Shown piece by piece: positions 45,175 to 55,985 of a stretch of 64,000 bases of DNA. Under the pieces are notes generated by a model. That model worked only from the letters and a program-made list of their open reading frames with translations. It made no database searches and was not told where the DNA came from. The DNA is from Prorocentrum cordatum (taxonomy: Eukaryota > Sar > Dinophyceae > Prorocentrales > Prorocentraceae), in NCBI GenBank assembly GCA_963575745.1, contig CAUYUJ010015503.1, positions 264,224 to 328,223 on the forward strand. Reading direction: 5' to 3'. Made by a program: the position numbers and the translations under genes. How positions within the stretch are numbered: position 1 is the first letter of the stretch; each line of letters opens with the position of its first letter.

Positions 45175-46213
45175 ACTTGCCAAGGCAGCCCGCACGTTCG
45201 GAGAGGACGTGCGGCCGCTAGGTCTGATAGTTCAGCCTGAAAAGAGCGGTTTTGTTGCAAACGCGCGGAATGGTCGCGATAGATGTGCCAAGTTTGTTGC
45301 CAGCCAGGGGCTGCGGTCCAAGAGAGCGATGCGAAACCTAGGACACGAGATGCACGGCACACGAGTCTCTCGCGTTCAGGAGAAGGCTCGTCTTAGAAAC
45401 ATGCAGTCCAAAAAGCGCAAGCTTATGGGGTTGAAGCATGCAGCTGGCCAGGCAGTGCGTACGTTATGGAGAACGGGGCTCCTCCCTGCCGCTGGCCACG
45501 GTGCGGGTGTCTTAGGTATTTCGGACGTGGATACACGAGAGCTCCGAACGTTTGCTAGAACTCGTGCGGGCGCGGAGCCCAAGTCGAGCCTCACGCTGCA
45601 CCTAGCAGCGCAATCGGATCCGAAGTTTGACCCTATATACGATGCGACCACCAGCATTGTCATTAGATTCTCCGCCCTATATGGCAGAACAAAATGTCCT
45701 TTTCCACGGTTGCACACTGCTTGGAGCAACATCAAGGAGCGCCTGGATAATCGCGTCTCCTGGGGCTGGGCGCGGGGGGCGATCTCGTCGGTCTGGCCGC
45801 CTTTGCTCCGAGTAGGGTGGTCGATGCTGGCGCCCGCCGTTTTGATTTCGGACAGTAGGCAAGCCATTGATTTAAGGAGAGTGTGCCCATGCGACGTCAA
45901 GTTGATGTTAGAGGCGGGCATGCGACGCTGGCAGGAAGCCAGAATCCTAGCCCACTTCCCTGACAGTGTGTCCGAATCTTGCTGGCTCCGAGCGATGCGG
46001 AATTCAGTTTTGAAGATAAAAAATGCGAGCAGGAGCGGGGCCCTAAGGACGCTTTGGGCCTCAGGCGCTTGGACACCTGTCAGGTTGCACTCGATTGGCC
46101 TCCGTAAAGACCCGCTGTGCTTTATGCGTCGCCAGGTCCCAGGCACTGAGGGCCACCAGTGGTTTGGATGTGCGGAGGCTCTTAATGTTCCTGAGGACGA
46201 GAGCCCCCCCTGA
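45130..46213 (+). pseudogene. LINE ORF2, thumb and post-RT region
   Basis: Continues the RT reading in a new frame: IVQPEKSGFVANARN resembles the motif D/E region after the catalytic Asp pair. A basic stretch (RLRNMQSKKRKLMGLKHA) and a long region up to about 46200 follow, typical of the connection between RT and RNase H in dinoflagellate-like LINEs. No catalytic motif of its own is seen. The open frame ends at 46213, where the RNase H reading starts in another phase. Confidence 0.65.
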
Positions 46214-46960
46214 CGATGTTTTGGAGCACAGGCAAGGCATGCTTGAAGGGCTTGGTCGGAGCCTTGAGGGTCTTGATCTGTTTTACATGTGCTATGGGCT
46301 GCCGCCCGCTCCGCCCTGTCCTGGGCCCCGTCCTGCTACGCTGCCTGTGTATGGGTGGGGGGACTGGCGTGGGGAGTGGGGGTCTCGGGTGTACACTGAC
46401 GGGTCAGGCCTGACCTCCTCGCATCCAGGCTTAACCAGATGTGGATGGTCAGTGATTGAACTCGACGCGTCAGGCGTAATTTGGCGTGCTGTCTACGGTG
46501 GCTTGCCAGGTGTGATTCAGACGGTGCCCCGAGCGGAATCTTATGCGTCACTCATGGCAGTCAAATATGCTGGAGTGGACACCACCATTGTGTCTGATCA
46601 TCTCTCCCTGGTGCGAGCTGGAAACAGGTGGGCCCCCGTAACGAGTCGGCGAGGTCCCGCCATGCCTCGGTTTGGCGTTCCCTGCATTCCTTGCACATGG
46701 ACCAAGGACCTGACTCCGAGCCGCCCCGTTTCTCGCGGGTACCAGCGCACCGCGCAGAGGAGCAAGTTGTTGCAGATCACTCTGCAGAATTTCTTGATTT
46801 TATTGGCAACGAGTGGGCAGACTACTTCGCCAAAAAAGGAGCTCGTTCGATTGCAGTTGCCAGGGTTCTAGAAGCGAACCACAGCGGCAGGCTCAGACAG
46901 GCGAGCAAGGACGCTGAAGTTTTTTTCGTGGGTGGCCAGGACAGTTGCGAGGAGGGCTGA
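46214..46960 (+). pseudogene. LINE ORF2, RNase H domain
   Basis: RNase H removes the RNA template during cDNA synthesis. Motifs: RVYTDGSGL (first Asp, about 46389-46415), PRAESYASLMA (Glu, near 46535), TIVSDHLSLV (second Asp, near 46595) and, after a frameshift between about 46640 and 46720, VPAHRAEEQV and FIGNEWADYFAKKGA (His and last Asp, 46741-46850). All four acidic positions and the His are present, so the decay is by frame rather than by loss of the active site. Confidence 0.8.
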
Positions 46961-47588
46961 TGAGCTCCAGCCGAAGGCAGGCCACCCTGAGGCCCCGAGA
47001 GCCCCCCCGCCCGCACCGACTTTGGCCATCGAGGCACACGATTTCTTGGTGTGCGACAGGCTCAACGAATTCAGATGCCAAGTTTGTAATCACTGGTCTC
47101 GCACAGCTGGTTCTTTGAAAGCGCTGCGAGGCCGACCTTGCGAACCCACCCCAAGGGAGAGAGCCGCCGCGCGCAGGTTCTTCCCCTGCACTCCCGAGGT
47201 GTTTCGCCCGCCGTCGGAGGCTGTGGTACAGGCTCTACTTGCAGCTGGAGGCCCAGCACCTGGCCATGCTGGGCCAGAGGCCAGGTGCAGGGACGCCGCA
47301 GCCGCCAGGGGGGATGGGGGGGTCGTGGTCGTCGCCGGCGACGGAGGTGGGGATGATCCTGAGATTTCGATTTTGAAGGAGCTTGGGCACGTGGCCGAAA
47401 GGTCCGGGCCCCAGCTTATTTGTCTTGCGTGCGGGGCTTATTCCATACGCCAGGGTCGAAACAGAAAGTTGGATAAGATCTGTGCAAGTGCCAGTGAGGT
47501 GCCTTCGACCCGTGCCAATCAAGAGCAGGCTGTTGCGCGTTTGATGAGGCACATTCACCCTCGGTCTGGGAAGCCCTTGCCAGATTGA
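46932..47588 (+). pseudogene. LINE ORF2 C-terminal Cys/His-rich tail
   Basis: An open frame after RNase H carries two zinc-binding-like patterns: FRCQVCNHWSRTAGS with a later Cys, and LICLACGAY followed by Cys and HIHP. Many LINEs carry a terminal Cys/His motif for RNA binding. The TGA at 47588 is followed by about 155 bp of 3' UTR before the TCC array at 47745. Confidence 0.6.
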
Positions 47589-47744
47589 GCCCGTGCCGTA
47601 TAAGCTCCACACTTGTTTTCTAGCACAGTCGGGGCTATCACGGTATGGAGGAACTGCGCGTTGCACCATCTAGTGCAGCGCAGTTGATGTTTTCCCACTG
47701 CTGAGAGGCGTTTGGGCACCAGACGCTTCCTTCACCGCTCGGGA

Positions 47745-47805
47745 CCTCCTCCTCCTCCTCCTCCTCCTCCTCCTCCTCCTCCCCCTCCTCCTCCTCCTCC
47801 CCCTC
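47745..47805. repeat. TCC array between the LINE and an SL-like sequence
   Basis: Pure TCC with two CCCC interruptions, ending CCCCTCAG, which has the form of a 3' splice acceptor. Confidence 0.95.
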
Positions 47806-47824
47806 AGTTGGCATTTGGCTCACG
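47803..47824 (+). promoter_or_regulatory. Probable degenerate spliced-leader relic
   Basis: CATTTGGCTCACG differs from the SL end CATTTTGGCTCAAG by one missing T and one substitution; the 5' half is poorly conserved. It follows the TCC array directly and precedes the ATG at 47868 by 44 bp. Confidence 0.45.
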
Positions 47825-47867
47825 CGCCGCCGCCGCTGGGTCGCCCCGCCGACCCGCCGCCTCGCCG

Positions 47868-48644
47868 ATGCCGCCGACGACCGACGCCCGCTCCGCGAAG
47901 GCGACGCTGGACGCTGCGCGCGGCGCAGTGCTGGCGACGCACGCGGCGGCTGGGCTTGCGAGCGGCCAGCGGGAGGCGGTGCGCCTCATCCGCGCCGCCG
48001 AAGGCCTGCTGCGCACGGCGGTGGCTGTGCTCGCCACGCCCTCCTCCCCCGCGCTCGTCGCGGCGCCCCTGGCGGATCCAGCGGCTTCCTCGCGCAGGAG
48101 GCGGCGGCCCCGCGGCCGCGGCGGCTCGAAGGGCGGGGACGAGAACGGCAAGCACTACATCGTCGCTGACGGCATGGACATCGACAAGGGGTCGGCGGGC
48201 GAGGTGGCCACGGGGGCTGGCGCCCCGCCTCAGCCGATGCTGGAGGACGACGCTTGGGCCGACGAGCTGCCCGTGGTGATGCAGGCTCGCGGCCCGCCTG
48301 CCAGCGCAGACCAGCGCGAGGGCAAGGGCAAGAACGCGGGCAAGGGCGGCGAGAGCGGCGGCAAGGGCAAGCTTGGCCACCTCGAGGCGTGGCAGCTGAG
48401 GAGCCTCGTCGTCCGCCTGCGGGAGCGCGCTGGGCTGCCTCCCGCTCCCGAGACGGCCCCCTTCGACCACGGCGTGCTGGTCGCAATGGCCGTCGAGCTT
48501 GAGGTGTTGGCGGCCTCGTCCGACGGCACGCGTGGCGGGGGCTCCGGAGCGGCTGGTGGCCGTCGAGCGCGTGGTGGTCCACGTGGTGATGGTCCAAGGC
48601 CCGGGGCGGCCGGCCGCGGGAGGAGCAGCGGGGGGGGGTGGTAG
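47868..48644 (+). CDS. Hypothetical protein, 258 aa, downstream of an SL-like sequence
   Basis: The ATG at 47868 is the first after the SL-like sequence, and the frame is unbroken to the TAG at 48644. The N-terminal third is Ala-rich and helical (ATLDAARGAVLATHAAAG, REAVRLIRAAEGLL). The middle is basic and Gly/Lys-rich (GGDENGKHYIVADGMDIDKG, GKGKNAGKGGESGGKGK), then a short helical segment (EAWQLRSLVVRLRERAG), then an Arg/Gly-rich C-terminus typical of RNA binding. I do not recognise the family; an ORF1-like retroelement protein is possible. It lies between two TCC arrays. Confidence 0.5.
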   Translation: MPPTTDARSAKATLDAARGAVLATHAAAGLASGQREAVRLIRAAEGLLRTAVAVLATPSSPALVAAPLADPAASSRRRRRPRGRGGSKGGDENGKHYIVADGMDIDKGSAGEVATGAGAPPQPMLEDDAWADELPVVMQARGPPASADQREGKGKNAGKGGESGGKGKLGHLEAWQLRSLVVRLRERAGLPPAPETAPFDHGVLVAMAVELEVLAASSDGTRGGGSGAAGGRRARGGPRGDGPRPGAAGRGRSSGGGW

Positions 48645-48835
48645 GCGGCCTCGCCGCTTCGCGTGCAGGGCCCTCGCCCCTTCCCCCTCCCGCGGACATG
48701 GACGGCATTGACAAGTCCGTCCACGTGTGAGCTCGACTGCATCGAGTTCGCGGTCGGGGGGTCTGGCTCCTCAGGTGGAGACCAGGCCCCCCGCGGCGGG
48801 AGGCGGGGAACACGCGCCCTCCTGAGGCTCGGTCA

Positions 48836-49631
48836 TCCTCCTCCTCCTCCTCCTCCTCCTCCCCCTCCTCCTCCTCCTCCTCCTCCTCCTCCTCCCTCCT
48901 CCTCCTCTCCTCCTCCTCCTCCTCCTCCTCCTCCTCCTCCTCCTCCTCCTCCTCCTCCTCCTCCTCCTCTGCCTCCTCCTCACCATCCTCCCTCCTCCTC
49001 CTCCTTCCTCCTCCTCCTCTTCCTCCTCCTCCTCCCCACCTCCTCCTCCTCCTCCTCCTCCTCCTCCTCCTCCTCCTCCTCCTCCTCCTCCTCCTCCTCC
49101 TCCTCCTCCTCCTCCTCCTCCTCCTCCTCCTCCTCCTCCTCCTCCTCCTCCTCCTCCTCCCTCCTCCTCCTCCTCCTCCTCCTCCTCCTCCTCCTCCTCC
49201 TCCTCTCCTCCTCCTCCTCCTCCTCCTCCTCCTCCTCCTCCCCTCCTCCTCCTCCTCCTCCTCCTCCTCCTCCTCCTCCTCCTCCTCCCTCCTCCTCCTC
49301 CTCCTCCTCTCCTCCACCTCCTCCTCCTCCTCCTCCTCCTCCTCCTCCTCCTCCTCCTCCTCCTCCTCCTCCTCCTCCTCCTCCTCCTCCTCCTCGCCTC
49401 CTCGCTCCTCCTCCTCCTTCCTCCTCCTCCTCCTCCTCCTCCTCCTCCTCCTCCTCCTCCTCCCTCCTCCCCTCCTCCTCCTCCTCCTCCTCCTCCTCCT
49501 CCTCCTCCTCCTCCTTCCTTCTCCTCCTCTCCTCCTCCTTCCTCCTCCTCCTCACTCCTCCTCCCTCCTCCCTCCTCCATCCTCCCTCCTCTCTTCTCCC
49601 TCCTCCCTCCTCCCTCCTCCCTCCTCCCTCC
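48836..49631. repeat. TCC array, about 0.8 kb
   Basis: The longest TCC tract in the window, changing to CTCCCTCC repeats towards 3'. All frames across it are low complexity. Confidence 0.97.
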
Positions 49632-50211
49632 GCGGTCGCTCCAAGCGGGCGCGAGCCAGAACGGGAGGTGACAAGGGAAAGGGAGGGTGTGGTCGCGCGG
49701 CCCGTCGAGTCGGCATGGAGCTGCCACGTGAGGGCAGTTTGATGGGCCTGCTTTCCACCACCACCACCACCATGAGTTGCAGGGGGGCAGGAGGAGGACG
49801 AGGAGGAGGAGGAGGAGGACAAAGAAGAGGACAAAGAGGAGGAGGAGGAGGAGGAGGAGGACGAAGAAGAGGACAAAGAGGAGGAGGAGGAGGAGGAGGA
49901 GGAGGAGGAGGAGGAAGAAGAGGACCCCCTCCCCCTCAAACTTGTGGTAGTGGTGGAAAACAGGCCCATCACAATTGGCTTGCATGCGACTGCAATGAAC
50001 AAGGGCCGCAGTCGTGACGGTAGGTAGTACTAGCAGCTGCAGCACTGGTAGAAGTCAACACGATCCCCCCATAATAACCACCCCGACACGCGAAGTCGTT
50101 TAGCAAACGCGCCCAACGAAGAAATCGAACAGGGCAGGGCTGTTTTGTAAACGCACAAGGCCGTTTAGTCAACGCCAATTGCCCAGTCCGGGTGGTTTTC
50201 CCTCCCTTGAA
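49632..50211. other. Unassigned, with a GGA/GGACAAAGA tract
   Basis: 49790-49920 is a GGA array with GAAGAGGACAAAGAGGAG variants. The remainder is unique, with GTTTAGCAAACGC/GTTTAGTCAACGC repeats near 50098-50175. No gene recognised. Confidence 0.5.
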
Positions 50212-51427
50212 CTATTGGCAGCAGCAGTAGCGGCAGCACGAGCGGCAATACCGGCAATAGACGCAGCGATGATAGTGACAGCCGTCGCCGTCACGAAATG
50301 TGCAAGCCCAACGTTGTCGCTGCCAAGTCGTAGTCCGAACCGTTGCCGCAATCCAGATGGCATGTTCAGGGGACACATTTTTTCGGTAGGCCAGCCCCAT
50401 CGCATGCCTGAGCTGTACATGTTCGCATGCCTCCTGAAAGCGGGAAGGCTTAAGAAAGATTGCAGAAGGGCCAGCATCATGTCACCTGACCAGGTATTGT
50501 GGGTTTCGTGATATTGGCACACCCTTCGAGAGTAATTTCGAACTCCTCGATGTCTTGATGTAGGCCACCAATCTTGCAACCCTGGACAGCTGCACGCACA
50601 GGCTCACCATTCAGATCGATCAGGAGACGGACGATCCTCAATGAGTCATCATCTCTCGAAGGTAATGGCACACTTACTTCGATCTCGTTCAGGTGATCGG
50701 ACGGTGCGATGAACCAACCAGGTACAGCCATATAGTTCGGACGCTTCTGGTTTCCATCCACGACAGTCTCTCGAATCTGGGTATCTGCACTCCTGTCGGT
50801 CAGCCAGAAGCGATCAGCGTCTTCCACAATGCGCACAGAGGGAGAGCACCAGGCTTCGCAGAGCTTCCCCAGCGGATTCAGTTCACCGAGCGGCGCAGTG
50901 CGTGTGCTTGAGCCTGCCATCCAGTGACCTGTTTCTGCTGTCACGGTACCAGCACGATGGTCGAACAGCATCTTGTCATGATCATTTTTCCTCCATGGCT
51001 CAAAGTAGAGCCACTCATCAGAAATGCTTCCGCTGACTTTGTAAACGATCGTGAAAGCGCTGGAGTAGCAGCGCCCAGGAAATCGCTGGCGAACCGATGT
51101 GATATTGAGAACAAACGCGCTTGGAAGGGGTACGAGAGGCACGAAGCCGTTGTTCATGACAGTGAGCCGGTCTCCAGAACTGAGACCCGCGTCAGCCATC
51201 GTCCCACAGTTCTGGAACCGAATCTCCTCACTATGAAGCAGCCACTGTTGGCTGTGAGAAGGTATGCCGAGCAGCTCCTCGATGGCAACGCACGCCTCGT
51301 GCGGCGAAGCAGTAGTGCTTATACACAGTGACGCACACCTGCCAGAGAGCGTATGCACATCCAGCTGCATCTCGGATGTAGACAATGTGCTATCATCTTT
51401 TGTGGACCCTGGCTCCTCAGAGGCCAT
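50212..51427 (-). CDS. Ubiquitin-like-domain protein, possibly two exons
   Basis: The ATG at 51427 was chosen because the upstream extension of the frame is low-quality sequence and the ubiquitin-like fold starts soon after it. Residues about 20-91 (MQLDVHTLSGRCASLC to SSGDRLTVM) match the ubiquitin-like pattern: an M-x-L first strand, a central helix, and a late L-x-x-G-D-x-L turn. The rest (about 220 residues) is well behaved but unrecognised (DEWLYFEPWRKNDHDKM, AVPGWFIAPSDHLNEIE). Unspliced, the frame stops at 50477. A GTGACATG-to-TTTCAG intron of 52 bp (50434-50485, phase 0) would join it to 73 more codons ending at 50212 with a Cys-rich tail (CRYCRSCCRYCCCQ), giving 387 aa. The single-frame quality contrasts with the relics around it. 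Confidence 0.6.
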
Positions 51428-51475
51428 CGTATTGATAACCTTCGAATTGAAATGGGAACGAACTTCGGAGAAAGC

Positions 51476-51495
51476 CTTGAACCAAAGTGCTGAAG
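51476..51495 (-). promoter_or_regulatory. Possible degraded spliced-leader relic upstream of the ubiquitin-like gene
   Basis: On the minus strand CTTCAGCACTTTGGTTCAAG aligns to the SL with one gap and about 15 matches, including TTTGG and TCAAG. It lies about 50 bp upstream of the ATG. No TCC array precedes it. Confidence 0.35.
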
Positions 51496-51539
51496 TCCAG
51501 AGTAAATCCAACAACAAACCAAGATCCATCAGCACCTCA

Positions 51540-52190
51540 GGATGTCCTGAGGAGGTCCCAAAATACCCGCAAGAGCCCCCCCCCAAACGATACCCAAGGA
51601 TGCCCCGAACTGGACACCCCAGACTCCACCAAGAGGCCCGAAGATGTATCTGAGTGGCCTCCGAGGCCCTCCAACGGCCAATGATGCGAACACAGACGCA
51701 CGCATATGATACACCGTGCCTTGAGTACGTCATGGAGTGCCGCAAGGCTCATGCAATCATGAGCGGGATAGTGCATCTAAAGAGAGTAAAGGCTTGGACT
51801 CCAGAATTGATGGAATTCGTAGGCTCTCCTGGGCGATGCAAAGGGATGCAGCACTTGCGCCTCCTAGAAAACAAGATTGAGAAACAATCGCAATGCACTC
51901 CACTCGGGGGCCTCAGAGGGCGCGTCAGGCTGGATGGCCTGGACCTGGCCCCCCCTCCCCTGCGGCCGCAAGAGGCGCCCCCCACGAGGCCGACCAAGAG
52001 ACACACCAGGCCCTCCAAAAGACCCCCACGAGGCCCTCCACGAAGGCCCACGCGAAGCCCTGCGAAGGCCGGCAGACCCCCACGCGGCCCTCCAAGAGAT
52101 TCTCACGAGGCCTTCCACGAACCGCCACGGAGGCAACACACGAGGCCCCACAAGAGGCCCAGGCGCGACGGCGGGGTGGGCCACAGGCCA
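51540..52190. repeat. AAGAGGCCC / GAGGCCCTCC-rich degenerate repeats
   Basis: Two blocks (51540-51680 and 51955-52190) of CCAAGAGGCCC and CACGAGGCCCTCCA units, as at 25130-25265. Confidence 0.6.
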
Positions 52191-52309
52191 CACGATGTGT
52201 GTACGGATATTGGTCAGATGCGTCGGTGTTACGTATATATGAATATGCGCAAAAGAAAAGCAAACCAAGCTGAGAGAGATACTACGAACGACATAGGTGT
52301 GCAGTGTGT

Positions 52310-52735
52310 ACGTATATACATGTTGTGTACATATATATGTATATATACACATCAGTCTACATATGTATATATAAGTGTATAATAGCGCCGCTGTCTACGG
52401 TACACACAGACAGCACACACACATACACACAGACACACACACAGACACACACACACACACATACACACAAACACACACGCACACAAAGACACACACACAC
52501 AGACAGACAGACACATACAGACACACACACACAGAGACACACACACACGCACTTTCAAAGACACACAAACAGGCAAACGTTTAGCGCCGCGGCCACGCGC
52601 GCAGCGGCGCGGCGCAGTACAGGTCGAGCGAAAGCGAGACGCGCGTGGGCCAGCACACACAGACAGCCACACACACACAGACACACACACACAGACACAC
52701 AGACACACAGACAACCACACACACACACACGTGCT
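52310..52735. repeat. TA-rich then CA arrays
   Basis: ATATATGTATATATAC (52310-52375), then CACACACAGACA repeats (52405-52560 and 52655-52735) around about 90 bp of unique GC-rich sequence. Confidence 0.95.
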
Positions 52736-53300
52736 CGTATCCACTGACTTTGTCTACGACGGCCATCGGAATGGCCCAAGACGGCGCCGGGCGGCCTGCG
52801 GGGATCAGCCCGAGGGGCCCTGCGATAGCTCCAAGATGGCCCCGAGCTTGCCCCGCAACCTCCTGCTGAGCCAACCCACCACGCCCTGCCAATCAGGCAC
52901 CAACTGGGGCCTCCCGATGGATTAACAAAGGGGTGGTCGCGCGCCTTACAGCATGCGAGCCCTACCGTGGAAGGCGCGATCGGGCCGTCCCTCCATGGTG
53001 CAAGACATGCATGAAAGGGGTCGCTGGCCCAGCATGCGAAGCCCGAACGGCAAAGGGGGGGAGCGGTGAGGGGAAAGTGCAAAGAGAGAGAGAGAGAGAG
53101 GAGGGGATGCGGGAGGAGAAAGAGGACGGGGGAACGGGGGACGCGGGACGGGGCGGGGGACTGGGGCGAGGAGGGAAAGAGGGACAGGGGGGACCGCCAC
53201 CTGCGTCGCGCGCATCTTCAGCTCCCAGAGAGAAGCTGGGAATGCAAGGGAGCAGAAACAATGGCCGGTTGTTGCGATCAGGGTGCCCTACCAGAATAAT
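52736..53300. other. Unassigned, with a short GA tract
   Basis: Unique sequence with GAGAGAGAGAGAG at 53085-53101 and a G-rich stretch after it. No gene recognised. The 3' end of the minus-strand LINE may lie near here but is not resolved. Confidence 0.35.
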
Positions 53301-54496
53301 ACCTTCGCTGTTGGGATCGGGCCGCCAGCTGCGTGATTCGAGATGCTCAATAGCCGTGCTGCAAATAAAGCGCGTTCTCCAATTGTATTTCGGATTTCCG
53401 ATATACGCGGGGCCTCAGAGCAGCCTTGAACTATCCGCAGCAGAACCAAGCCAAGCTGCGCGACCGATTTCGGCTGCCCGCTGCTGCCACTCGCATCCAG
53501 TGGCTGGAGGCAAGGAAAACAACCTCGCAAAACACTTATACTGAAGGAGGTTCACAACGTTACTGACCCACCATGACGCCCACTTGCGGCGATCGTCCCT
53601 GCCCGTGCGCTTCACGCCGGTGGCAGGGACCAAAATGCGCGCCCGCGATGCTGATCGGTCCGCGGGCTCCCCGAGCTTCCTCGAAGCCTCTTCCCAATTT
53701 TGCCCGAACCCAGCAGGGCGGAGAGCACCGCTGGACACGACCCCGCCAACAAGACGACCGACGAGCCCTAATCCACCAAGCGCCGCCCGACCACGCATGG
53801 CACCCGTATGCTGTTCACCATCGCTGTCGCCACTCGAGAAGACGAGCTCACCCGAATCCCCCTTCAAGGTCTTGTCAGTCCGAAGGAAGCAAGATAGATC
53901 ACGGCGAACGCTGAGCACGCTCAGACAGCCAGCAGCCGATATCGACGGCAGTGACGCGCCCGAGGAACTAGAAAATCCCGACAACTTGTCCGTCGATTTG
54001 CACGTCGAAAAAGATCGGGCCACGCCACAGTCACAAGGACGCCGATGCGATTCCTCAAGCGACAGTCGCAGTTCAGGAACACCCGTAGGTTCCACTGGTT
54101 CGGCTGGCGCCCACCGCCGCGATGCCGCAGCGTTCGCGGCGGAAGATCGAGCCCGAGAGGATCTGGATAGCACAGCCGCCGCACTGACCCGAATACTACC
54201 ACGAGCCACTCCCAGCAAGCGCTCGGGAGGAACATGTCGCTCATGCCCCGCTATTGTGCAGGTGATGTCGGCAGGGGCCACGGTGTTCCGCGAGGGCGCG
54301 GACAGCAGCGAGATGGGCCAGCGGCGGAGGCCATCCCGGCGCAGCCAGAGCTGGCCTCAAAATGTCGGTACAGAGCGACATCTCAAGATACTGCGCCCGT
54401 CGTGTGTGCACGCGGCGCACTCTAGACTGCAAGTTCCTGGGCCGCCATGATAAGGAATGCCCCATGAGGTCATCCATGCGCCATAGACTGCCCAGA

Positions 54497-54519
54497 CGCG
54501 CGCGCGCGCGCGCGCGCGC
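54497..54519. repeat. CG dinucleotide tract
   Basis: About eleven CG units in a row inside the minus-strand LINE relic, a sequence type that can adopt Z-form. Confidence 0.9.
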
Positions 54520-54620
54520 CCACGACGCAGGGGGGCCCTGCGTCATCCTCTGCAGTAGCCGCCAAGGTGCGCCGCATATGCCACCTGGCCACACCGGGAA
54601 TCATTTTGACCCCCTCGCAA

Positions 54621-55220
54621 TCAACGCGCAAACAATCGAGGAACAAGCGTTTGCAAGACGCCTACAAACCTTTTCACTACAGTAGCATGCACGGCATCGA
54701 GGACCCCACGGTAAGCAGTTGCACGAGGGAAGCACCGTCCAGCACGAGCCCCGATAACAGTGCGAGCCGGATCGGCGCCATCGGGAGAGGGATTGCATCC
54801 TTTGGCCACAACACCAAGCGTCCTCAGGCCGGCTTCAGTCTTCCAGAACCACGGGTAGATCGAATCACCGAATAGCTCAAGAGGCCTCATCGATCATCCC
54901 CGCAGCCGCTTCGCGTAGACGCCCCAGCACCGACGGAAAGCACGCGCACGCGCCAGGTGCGCAATCAAAGTTGCTCGAAGAACCTCGCAGACACAATGCA
55001 GTTTGGGGCCACCTCAGTCCCTAGAGCACACGAAATCGGCGCGTCGCAATGCACCTCCAGGAAAGCGATGGATCACGACTAACTCGTGGATCTCCACTTG
55101 CAGCATCACGCACGGAGCGGCGCGGGACCGACCCACGCGGGACAACGCGGAGACGACCCTGGCACTGCACATAGTGGCGCCAACGTGCGCCGGCACAGCA
55201 GTAGTTGCCAGCAACGTCAC
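54621..55220 (-). pseudogene. LINE 2 post-RT region
   Basis: Fragments in different frames, such as EIHELVVIHRFPGGALRRAD and RPLELFGDSIYPWF, resemble the region after RT in dinoflagellate LINE-like proteins by my recollection of the family. No catalytic motif is present. Confidence 0.45.
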
Positions 55221-55416
55221 CTGGCAGAGATGAGTGCCTCGAGGTGCCTGCCGCGACGTGGCCGGCGTCGCATCGGGGCCGGTCCAACAGCCAAGGTGGA
55301 GAAGCTCGTGCGCTATATGTCAAGTCCCCCAGTCAGAACAAGCCTCATTAGGAATGCATTCGCGTCCGCGACCGTGTCCTCAGTGAGCTGATCGACGAGG
55401 GTGGCGAGGCGGCGCT

Positions 55417-55985
55417 CTACTGGCTTGAGATGGCGCGATGCAAGAATCTTCGTTCCATCCTGATCGAGCGGAGCTGCCGTGGGCCTCTCCCGTCGAGGAA
55501 CACTTCGCCGATCTCATCGGCGCAGGCGCGAGAGCACTCAACTCCAGAATTGCCGAACGCGTTACACAGCTGGCGAATGATGGGGGCCAGCGCAGGAGCG
55601 AAGAGTAAGACATGCAGCCCGCGCCCTTGAAACATGCCACAATGTCAAAATACGCGGAGCATCGGGGCATCGCCTGGAAACGCGGTCGCGACTGCCAGAC
55701 CAGATCGCGCGGCGCCTTCACTACCGTGCAAAAGGCCCCAGGGAGGTTGAGGCCCTCGAGGATCATCAGCATGCGCCGCTGGCGAAGCGACGGAAACGCT
55801 CGTCCGAAGCCGAGGCTGGCAAGTGCAGGGAGGGGCATGGCCGTCGGGATCGGGTCGGAGGTCTGCCCGTCGAGCCTCCACGCCCTCTTCCAAGATGTCT
55901 CCAGCGAAAGCTCCGCGCGCACCGACACCTCGCTGAGGCGCGGGGGCACTCGACGCAACGACAGGAGCATGCGTGATTTTGACAC
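55417..55985 (-). pseudogene. LINE 2 reverse transcriptase fragment
   Basis: One frame reads FGRAFPSLRQRRMLMILEGL, matching the motif A region of LINE RTs (A-F-P-S type). After a frameshift near 55630 the next reads FQGRGLHVLLFAPALAPIIR (motif B, degraded from QGCPLSG-type) and then ACADEIGEVF (motif C, second Asp replaced by Glu). The catalytic pair is therefore altered as well as frame-broken, so this copy cannot encode an active enzyme. Confidence 0.65.

Larger units (their letters stand above)
40913..47744 (+). mobile_element. LINE-type (non-LTR) retrotransposon, near full length, degraded
   Basis: About 6.8 kb from the SL to a TCC array at 47745. Order: SL, leader, ORF1 (zinc finger plus coiled coil), then EEP endonuclease, reverse transcriptase, RNase H and a Cys/His tail, which is the usual order of a two-ORF non-LTR element. 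No LTRs are seen. It carries at least two nonsense codons in the EEP part and frameshifts in ORF1, near 43430, 43580, 44830 and 45111-45129, and within RNase H. TCC arrays flank both sides. Some shifts, especially at the G run, could be sequencing errors. No poly-A tail is visible before the 3' array. Confidence 0.88.

Noticed and set aside
48771-50045. Long Arg/Gly/Glu-rich minus-strand frames
   Set aside because: Reverse reading of the 0.8-kb TCC array.
53584-54450. 288-codon plus-strand frame
   Set aside because: Lies opposite the minus-strand LINE relic, has no recognisable domain and is Ser/Arg/Pro-rich as expected of an antisense frame at high GC.
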